From: Malachius bipustulatus
Taxonomy: Eukaryota > Arthropoda > Insecta > Coleoptera > Melyridae
Length of the DNA: 64,000 nucleotides
NCBI GenBank assembly: GCA_910589415.1
Contig: OU342630.1
Location: forward strand, 69,994,186 to 70,058,185
Reading direction: 5' to 3'
The position numbers and the translations under genes were made by a program. This document shows, in pieces, positions 56,612 to 64,000 of the stretch (position 1 is its first letter; every line of letters begins with the position of its first letter). The notes beneath the pieces are model-generated. The model did no database searches and was not told where the DNA came from. It saw only the letters and a list, made by a program, of their open reading frames with translations.

Positions 56612-57498
56612 TATACAGGGTGTCCCAGCTTATTCGAAGCGGTCTCTGTAGGCCAAACGATGGACTTTTTCAATTTTTTTTTTTGAAAATTCAAGTACAG
56701 AATCACAATCGCCATAATTTAAAATTATTTTCGAGTATACAGAGTGTCCCATATGAGAGTGGCATATCAAAGTTATGTTTTTTTAAATGGAATGCTCCTA
56801 TGTTATTGCATTTTTAGATTGTCTGCGAAGAGAAAATAAGATTGGCTTTTACAGTTGGTGTTTAAATTCAGAAGTTTTTGAGCTATAAACAAGTGAAAAT
56901 CGTCATCTTTCAAGTTCAAGGCCCTGTACAACGAAAACGGCTAAAGATAGAGAAAAACGGCTTACATGTCCCTATTTTAACTTTTCATGTACTATCCTAT
57001 GGCATAGAAACATTTGTACTTTCTTTGATTTTTTTATTTGGCGACGCGTGGAGAAATCTCAGAATGTTTCAAATTTTTTATCACCCTGTATAAACATTTC
57101 ATCCACATCATAGGATAGTACATGAAAAGTTAAAATAGGGACATGTAAGCCGTTTTTCTCTCTTTTGAACCGTTTTCGTTGTACAGGGCATTGAACTTGA
57201 AAAATTACGATTTTCACTTGTTTATAACTCAAAAACTTCTGAATTTAAACACCAACTGTAAAAGTCAATCTTATTTTCTCTTCTCAGACAATCTAAAAAT
57301 ACAATAACATAGGAGCATTCCATTTAAAAAAAACATAACTTTGATATGCCACTGTCATATAGGACACTCTGTATACCCCAAAATAATTTTAAATTTTGGC
57401 CATTGTGATCCTGTACTTGAATGTGCAAAAATTTTTTGGAAAAAATCCAACGTTTGGCCTACAGAGACCGCTTCGAATAAGCTGGGACACCCTGTATA
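56612..57498. mobile_element. Large foldback element, family B, palindromic form
   Basis: Arms of about 394 bp (56612-57005 and 57105-57498) are near-exact mirrors beginning TATACAGGGTGTCCCAGCTT and ending AAGCTGGGACACCCTGTATA, around a spacer of about 100 bp. Internal end-like motifs (TATACAGAGTGTCCCATATG near 56734, mirrored near 57374; ACCCTGTATAAAC in the spacer) show further nesting. The part nearest the centre matches the interior of the single-arm element at 39245-39675. ORFs inside (56620-57093) are arm translations. Confidence 0.92.
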
Positions 57499-57798
57499 CT
57501 TAAGTATGTTTTGTTAAAAAATATCAGTTTCTTCAAGTTACTTTTTAAGTGGTAGGTACGTATTTTGTAAGTTTCCAGTTGAGTAAAACAAAAACCAGTT
57601 TTTGCCATTTTCTCGAAAACGAACGGATCTATTGTAAAAATTCAAACGCCAAAATAAAGGAATTAAAAGGACCTTTCAAACGAGATCAGTCGATAATTTC
57701 ACTATTGAAAATTTTTAAAGGGGTACCTCCTGGGGGCAGGGGGTGCTTCACGTATTCCAGCGATTTTTTTTTAAATCTTCTACCTTTCGAGAAATTGA

Positions 57799-59831
57799 AT
57801 CCCTTTCAAGAAATATTATTTATTTTTGATTATGCCATTTCAAAATTATGCGTATTTTGTAATCGCTTGATAACACAGGGATTTAAAAAATATAAAATAA
57901 CATGGATTTTTTTATGCTTTTTTATTATGTTTCTTTTTTAACTTATAATAAAAATCGAAATTTAAAACACCATAACGCATCGAAAGCAAGACATGGCACA
58001 TCAACACTGATTGCAGTTCGAGACTGTCATCGTCCAGGACATCTTACATTTTCCATATTTTGGTTGCAGAAATATGATGTAATTTTCTAAAAAAATTTCT
58101 CTAACAAGCATAGTTTCAGTGATCTGATAGTGTTTCATATGAAACTTTTCATCTTTAAACCCCTCACGAATTTTTCCTTACATAAAATTTTCGAGAAAAT
58201 ATCCGCTGACAAATTTTTCGAAAATTTTTTTAAATTAATTTTAAGTAATTTTATTTATTTATTAAGTGTGGGTTAGAAAGCATATTCTTATTTTTATATT
58301 CAACATACCTTCGAAATCTATTATTCCTTTGCAATTTCTTCTAACTTCATTTCTTCATTTCATTTTTATCAATTGTATTATAGTTATTAAAATTGATTGT
58401 TAATGAGGAAGTAGTAAACAAATAAATCTAAAGAAGTTGTAAAGACGAGGATTATTGATTTATATGAGCGTATAATGTATAAACCTTGCACAGGTTACTT
58501 TCTATTTATAAAGGTTTCATTCTATTCTTGTGTAATAAATTTTGTTAGCTTAAATTTGAAAGACTGCCTTTCAAATTCCCGGTCTCAAATTATACCAGAT
58601 TCTTCTATATTACCGTGATGGAAAAATCAACAAAACAGAATATTTAAGTAGGTGTTGTTGAACATAATATTTAGGCCTCACCAGACTTCAAAAGTGCTTT
58701 TATGGTGGAAAATTTCAATAAAATAAAGGGAAAATTGTATCAGTCGAGATACGTTTAAAGTCATTAAGGAAGACATAATATATTAATAAGTTTCCTTTAA
58801 AAACTTCCAAGAGGCAAATAGGATGAAAATTTCCTTCAATTGATATTGTTATCTATAAATATAGAGAAAAACTATATTGTTCACTGTGTGTTATATTGTT
58901 CACAACAATATTCTTATCTCACATGTACATTATCTGTTACTAAGAAATCGATACCTACTTCGACGACAACTTCCTGACAAGTTGAAATTTACATCCACAT
59001 TATATACTTCAATAAACATCGGAAAATTTAGAGACAAGGAGAAGTCCAGTGGAAACAAAAGAACTCACTGATAATGGCAATCTACGCCCTTTCACGAACT
59101 GAAATGGAACAACAGGCTCGATTTATTGGCTTAAAGTTGCGAAGCCTACAGCAAAACCCCTTCTTTTATGAATTCTCCATCCTCCAATGTCAATGCGTGT
59201 AGTCATTTTGTCAGAGCAACTCAGCGCAGCGTCTCTGCTTCCATCCTCCCCTCCTACTATCCATAAAGAAAATTAGGTTCGGCAAAATGTACATTCTTCT
59301 GTGTCTCCTTTCATCTTTTTATACATATTTCCATCAACACAAATCAATATATTATTGAAATTCGCCGTTCAGGCAAAGAACGAAGTTTAAATCTTTTGAT
59401 AATAAAATTCTTTGAAGTGACTTAAGTTAATTGAATGCAAGAAAGAAAGCTTTAAAAACATTGCAAATAATGAAAAACCACGAGTTCTATTGAGTCAAAA
59501 ATCAATAACAATCGATTGATTATTTTATTTAATATACAAAGTGAACCAGTTTTTTCACTTCATCAAAAAAAAAAAGATACAGAGTGTTGAAAAATAATAA
59601 CTTGGACATTTCTCAATATTTAAATTTTATACCAGGAGGTTATTTATTTTATAGCCCACAAACCAAAAAAAAATAAACGCGAATGAAGAATTTCATCAGT
59701 GGCGTAGATACACGGTATATGACCCTCGTTTCCCTCAATTTCCCGCAATAACTTCTACGCCCATGGACTTACAAGACCTTACTTATCAGCGTTGGACTTC
59801 CTGGACATTTCTTACAAAAAAAAAGGTACAT
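57799..59831. other. No gene recognised
   Basis: AT-rich DNA. Plus ORF 57549-57941 crosses the outer right arm and has no motif. A GTGGCGTAGATAC phrase near 59699 recalls the GTGGCGTGGATAG of the 5-kb repeat but is too short to count. A TACAGAGTGTTG end-like motif lies at 59578. Confidence 0.4.
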
Positions 59832-59979
59832 TATACAGGGTGATATAATTTTTGAATGACTTTTTTATTGTGATTTTTGGGTGATTTTTTTTTTGAACAG
59901 TATATCTTTTTTCTGAGTTTTCCCAGACCTTTTTATAAACTGGTAAAGTCCTGCTACAAAAAAGTGACTCACTCTGTAT
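59832..59979. mobile_element. Small TA-ended MITE candidate
   Basis: Begins TATACAGGGTGATATAAT and ends AGTGACTCACTCTGTATT, about 148 bp apart. Only the outer 10-12 bp pair well. The interior is T-rich. Confidence 0.4.
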
Positions 59980-60948
59980 TTTATGAGCAAAACATCACTC
60001 TTTTCTTTAATGAACGGAGAGAACAGTGTTCAAAAGGCATGTGCTTTCACTCATCCATATTTTCAAAAGTTGCTACCCCGTATAAACATGTAGTCGAGTG
60101 CCCTTTTATTCTTTAGGAACATTTTTTTTGCAAAACTTCACCTACTCCCGGACACTGTTTTATTCCAATAATTCCCTCTCTTTCTGAGCGGTAGCGATCT
60201 GAGAGAGAAGAGGCCATTTATCTATTCAATAATTCAATATACAGATTTTTTAGTCAAATCTCATTCCCGACAGCTGTGGCGAGGCAGTTATTTGACGGGC
60301 GTTACAAGAAAAAGTCTATTTTTTTAAATAAAATTTTGACATATTTCTTTTCTTTTCACAAGGCCAAAAAATAGACAGGAAAGTTATACAAACTGATGTA
60401 ACTGATCCCACAAACGTGTGTTAACTTTTTTATTAATGCTTTTCAATAAAGAATCAATAATTTTGATAAACCTTTAGTTATTTTCCTAGGACGCTTATGC
60501 ATTTGTTGCTTGAAAGCTGTATGATGCTTAAACCGTAAGATGCTTAAACCGTATAGCCAACTTAGACGCGAAGAAGTATCTGCAACATAGAAAGAAACGT
60601 CCCAGGAAAATTTCACTAACCTTTTAGTCTTAGTAACTTAACTTTAGTAACTTTAGTAAGTTACTTAGGAAAAGTAACTTAGCGATTTACGATTTTTAAG
60701 ATAGAGCTACCCAGATAGGTGCTCAAAGCCAGTGTTGAATATAACAAAAAAGTGAGTCGCCTTGAAAAGTAATTGATGTATCGAAGGGAATGAATGTGAA
60801 TGACGAATTTATGCACGAAATATTTGAGCTTTTTGTCATCGCAAGGGAAAAACTTGGGTGGCAGGTTTTCATTGGTCCAACCTGTACATATATTCATAGA
60901 TGTTATTAGACAAAAGCATTTAAAAAGCACATAAAAGAGTTATTACAG
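59980..60948. other. No gene recognised
   Basis: A short cluster of TTAGTAACTT words lies at about 60625-60680. ORFs here have no motif. Confidence 0.45.
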
Positions 60949-61341
60949 TTAGGTATATATCATAAGTAAGTTTAGAATAAGCTTCGTTAAACAACTAGCA
61001 CATGGCTGCACTATAAAGCTCAAACTATAAAGCTCAGTGTCTTCAACATCTCTCATATCTATCATAAAGTTTATTTTATTTCCAATTATTGAGACTACAT
61101 GTTTTTCCTGCTTCAGGAACAAGCTCAGGTATTTACGCATTTCAGCAATGAAATACAGGCTCTGCGGAAACACAGAATGGGCTTCGAGTAGCATTTGCAG
61201 GCGTCGATGGAACAATTCAAATCCCGCATAAATGTAAGCGCCTATGCGAGCTGCGGGGATCCGGGAGATCAGTAAAAGCACACCAAAACCGTGCTGATTG
61301 CATCGAGCTTTTACAGCGGGTGATAAACAGAAGAAGAACAT
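60949..61341 (-). CDS. Uncharacterised 130-codon ORF
   Basis: A minus-strand ORF whose 5' two-thirds is less AT-rich than its surroundings and gives a plausible mixed protein: hydrophobic GVLLLISRIPAARIGAYIYA, then an amphipathic, Leu-rich stretch with FHRRLQMLLEAH and YFIAEMRKYLSLFLKQEK. The last 40 residues look like non-coding AT-rich DNA read through. A TTATCACCCGCTGTAAAAG near its start could contain a splice acceptor, so an internal exon of a membrane protein is possible. I do not recognise a family, and there is no supporting neighbour. Confidence 0.2.
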   Translation of the reverse strand: MFFFCLSPAVKARCNQHGFGVLLLISRIPAARIGAYIYAGFELFHRRLQMLLEAHSVFPQSLYFIAEMRKYLSLFLKQEKHVVSIIGNKINFMIDMRDVEDTELYSLSFIVQPCASCLTKLILNLLMIYT

Positions 61342-63829
61342 GGCGTAATTTCAATCCTAACGGAGGATATAGTGGTTATTTACTTGACAAATATGTTTTA
61401 TTCTCTCATTTTCCCTTCCATGAGAGAACGAGGAACAATAATCCTAAGCATCTTTCGTTTACTCACCAACGCAACGCTGGAATGACAGATAAGGTTTTCA
61501 TTTTCCGAGCCATTAGAATGAAATTACTTTAAATTTTTCTATGAGAAAAGTAAATTGCTTTACATAAATCATGTTTGCCAAATTTTTTAGTCCGCTAAAA
61601 GACGGAGAGAGCCATTTTCTCCTTTTTACATCATTAATATCACCGTGAAAAGTGACAATTTATCCTGGAAATGTTCCCATTAAATCATTTCGGTTTTATG
61701 AAGAACAGGTATAATTACATATTAAAAGGTTCCCTTCTTAAGGCTGTTCAACAAATAACACAAATTTCTAAAACTTTTTAAGACGATGTTGTCAGACTGG
61801 ACATTAATAATTTGACAACATAATAATTATTATTATTATGAACTAAGTACCTAAAATATTGAACTCGTTTGTTCATATTATTACTTCTGAAAAAATATTG
61901 CACCATTTTCCTGACAACTTCCCTCCTGCATGTGCAAGAGTAGGTGATAATCCAGGCAGGTGAAGTGATAGATTTCGAGAATTGCAATAGGGCTGGAACA
62001 TTGAAAACGACAAATTTTGCAGATTACTGCTTCCTCAATTCAATCGTTTCTGAAATATATGCTGAAAAAACTTAAACATTTTGATTGTACCAATGTCTTG
62101 TTTATTAACGGTGATAAAAATCGTCTGGTTTGATTATTAATCAATAGGTACTATTATCTATTAGGTAGTATTATATAGATACAAAGTCTTATAGGTACTA
62201 TTAGCTAAAGGTCACTAGGAATCGTGTTCAAATTCCTAAATGTACTAAGTGTTTGATTAAACTAGCCACGGATGTTCAATAAAATACAGGTAAGTTGTGT
62301 GTTCATTTTCTAGAAGGTTTTCCGTATAGGATTTACAATAAATCATCCTTAGATGTTTGCATAAAAATATTGAAGCACTTGTGTGTAGTGAAGTGTCTAT
62401 ATAAGACCGTCCACTGAATTATTCACCAGCTAGGAATACGTGAGTTTTCCTTACATCACCCATAGAAGCGGTGTTAGGGCTGCCGAGTATGTAAAGTGAC
62501 ACTCCCGGCAGGTTTTATCACCGACGACGATTTAAGGGAATTCAAAACGTAGTTTTTTACTCGGAGATACTCGATTTACCTTTCCCCCATTCAACGTCTT
62601 CTTTAATTTATTTTGATCGGCCTGATAAGAAGTGAAAGTGAGTAGACATTTCTTTTTCCGTAACTTCTTTAAGTAAAGTGTCCTGCTGAGTTAATTTTCT
62701 GACATGGATTTGGTCGCGAATAACGTGAACCTGTAGTTCGCTATAAAGTTTCTATGGCAGTGAAAATCGTGACAGGATAGATAAAAATCAGTAAGATTGG
62801 CACGAGACCCACTTAACATTTGCACTTTACTTCTTAAAGGCTTTCTATACCCATTATCTTCTCATTCTTTCATGTGTCATCTATCCATTACGTAGTTATA
62901 ATAAAATCCATCTCATGTTTTTCTTGCCTAATAGCCTTATATTCGTTATAGTTATAACTAATTAGGTGTCACTGAGGTCTAAATACTATACCTTTTAGTC
63001 TTAATATTGTACCTCAGTTTGAGCATTTACGTTCCCCTTAAATTACATAACATAACAATTATTTAGCTTATTCTATCTGAAGATATTCAAACTAGTTCTG
63101 GAATGTCGCAGCGAATCCGAATCGTCACGGTTGATCTCAATTTGGGGAAGCTAATTTTTTATTAACATAATATAAACCTCTACAATTCAGGGATATGACC
63201 AGCTTTATGACTGAAAATATTGCAATGAAAATCTCTATTACCAATAAATGGATTGTCTCTAGCTCTCCGTATATGATTTTTATGGGAATTATACTTCGTA
63301 GTTGGTAGAGGTTCATTCATGCAGACAATAAAATCATGGCAATCCTCATTTCGCTCGATGAGCATCATTGGTAAGTTCTAGAGAAAATAATACTTTAAGT
63401 CGTAAATGTAGGTACTTATTTGTAATATTCAGTTTATTTTAATTTAATATATTTCAGTGTCTCGGTCTACATAAGACATTTAACGAACTTTGGTGAATTA
63501 AAGTAGGTGGTTTGTTTTTGTTCATTTTTAAGGTACCCATTCCCCTGTATAGCCAGAAAACCTTATTTCAGGCCCTGGTCATGTCAAGGACATCTCCCTT
63601 GCAAAAAAAAAGAAATAGCAACAAGGTCTTGATTCTTTCTACCAAGACACCTTCCATTCAGAATTAAGAAAAACTGCATGGTCGTGGCTGCTGATTTTTT
63701 GTAACACCACTTTTTGAAGCATCCAAGCACTATTAGCAAGATATCTTAAGGTACATAAAGATCTGTAGTCTGGAGTAGTCGATCATCTTTAATGTACAGT
63801 TTGAGATATAGTTTTTTTGCAGTCAAACA
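61342..63829. other. No gene recognised
   Basis: AT-rich DNA. Near 62140-62215 the word TAGGTACTATTA recurs imperfectly about three times. ORFs at 61320-61532, 61778-61987 and 63180-63368 have no motif. Confidence 0.4.
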
Positions 63830-64000
63830 TACAGGGTGAGGCGCGAGAACCTTAGGGCATTTTTATATGGAGAAGTCCTGGGAGTAGAAGTCTAAAAATT
63901 TGTACGTGTATGATTTCGGTTTTGCCGAGCTGAACTAAAATATTCACAACCCCTCACCATTTCCGGTTATACCGGAAGTTGCCATCAACTTTCTTATTTT
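63830..64000 (+). mobile_element. Left end of a TACAGGGTG-type element, cut by the window edge
   Basis: ATACAGGGTGAGGCGCGAGA starts here and is preceded by ordinary AT-rich DNA. The motif is the same end type as family B. The mirrored end would lie outside the window, so this is a partial and tentative call. Confidence 0.35.

Larger units (their letters stand above)
55011..57798. mobile_element. Outer inverted repeat of a nested DNA-transposon complex
   Basis: The left arm (about 55011-55232) and right arm (about 57616-57798) are diverged reverse complements. Landmarks are AAAGGTCCTTTTAATTCTTT with its mirror AAGGAATTAAAAGGACCTTT; TTTGGCGTTTGAATTTTT with AAAAATTCAAACGCCAAA; GATCCGTTCGTTTT with AAAACGAACGGATC; and CTGTACCCAGGAGAT with a CTCCTGGGGGCAG block. 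Within the 2.4 kb between the arms lie a MITE (55249-55926), a transposase fossil (56232-56610) and a palindrome (56612-57498). A TATACAGGATG motif at 54977 may be the original left end; no matching right end is clear. The transposase fossil may belong to this element or to a later insertion. Confidence 0.75.

Noticed and set aside
62397..62430. CTATATAAG followed about 30 bp later by TTATTCACC, like a TATA box plus initiator
   Set aside because: No ORF or exon follows, and such words are frequent by chance in AT-rich DNA.
1..64000. A CRISPR array, bacterial operons or a prophage
   Set aside because: There are no regularly spaced short repeats with unique spacers, no ribosome-binding sites and no gene density compatible with a prokaryote. 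Splice-site, LINE and LTR evidence points to an insect-like nuclear genome.

Overview
This is an AT-rich eukaryotic nuclear window that looks like insect, most likely hemipteran, DNA. The evidence is long AT-rich non-coding stretches, no dense operons or long ORFs, abundant short TACCTAC/GTAGGTA motifs, a retroelement primer-binding site complementary to an insect-type tRNA-Lys, arthropod-style non-LTR retrotransposon and Tc1/mariner fragments, and a eukaryotic AAG|GTAAGT splice donor. The species call is an inference from style, not a database match. No complete host protein-coding gene is visible. The only host-gene candidate is a GC-rich, possibly first exon at about 16.08-16.30 kb that ends in a consensus splice donor; GC-rich patches at 12.33-12.55 kb and 53.44-53.66 kb are weaker candidates. 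Most short ORFs are chance ORFs or mirror-image translations of inverted repeats. Layout: 0-1 kb holds a comparatively GC-rich segment with two short tandem duplications. At 1.2-2.0 kb lies a long foldback element. At 4.4-6.2 kb there is a TA-rich microsatellite with a perfect 34-bp-arm hairpin, followed by about 2.2 units of a diverged ~675-700 bp tandem repeat. A 107-bp tandem repeat follows at 6.7-6.9 kb, then a Tc1-ended foldback element at 9.1-9.9 kb, a GATAC/GTATC-rich patch at 11 kb, an inverted repeat with poly-C at 14 kb and a Tc1/mariner transposase fossil at 15.2-15.6 kb. Further on come a larger relative of the first foldback (19.3-20.5 kb), a decayed reverse-transcriptase gene on the minus strand (20.6-21.5 kb) and large foldback elements at 25.9-26.5 and 26.8-28.1 kb. 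At 33.5-34.1 kb is a palindrome made of smaller palindromes. At 39.2-39.7 kb is a short-TIR element whose interior recurs as the arm of a palindrome at 56.6-57.5 kb. A degenerate LTR retrotransposon (42.7-45.0 kb) sits next to a well-preserved 5'-truncated LINE with reverse transcriptase and RNase H (45.45-47.87 kb, minus strand), and another LINE tail lies at 49.4-49.7 kb. From 55.0 to 57.8 kb, one inverted repeat encloses a MITE, a Tc1-like transposase fossil and another palindrome. The main theme is therefore not a gene system but an unusual density of long-armed foldback DNA elements (at least ten in 64 kb) in several evolutionary states: half-elements, simple palindromes, palindromes with cargo, palindromes with unequal internal repeat number, and nested palindromes. 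All alignments were made by eye; arm lengths and boundaries are approximate to a few bases unless described as perfect.
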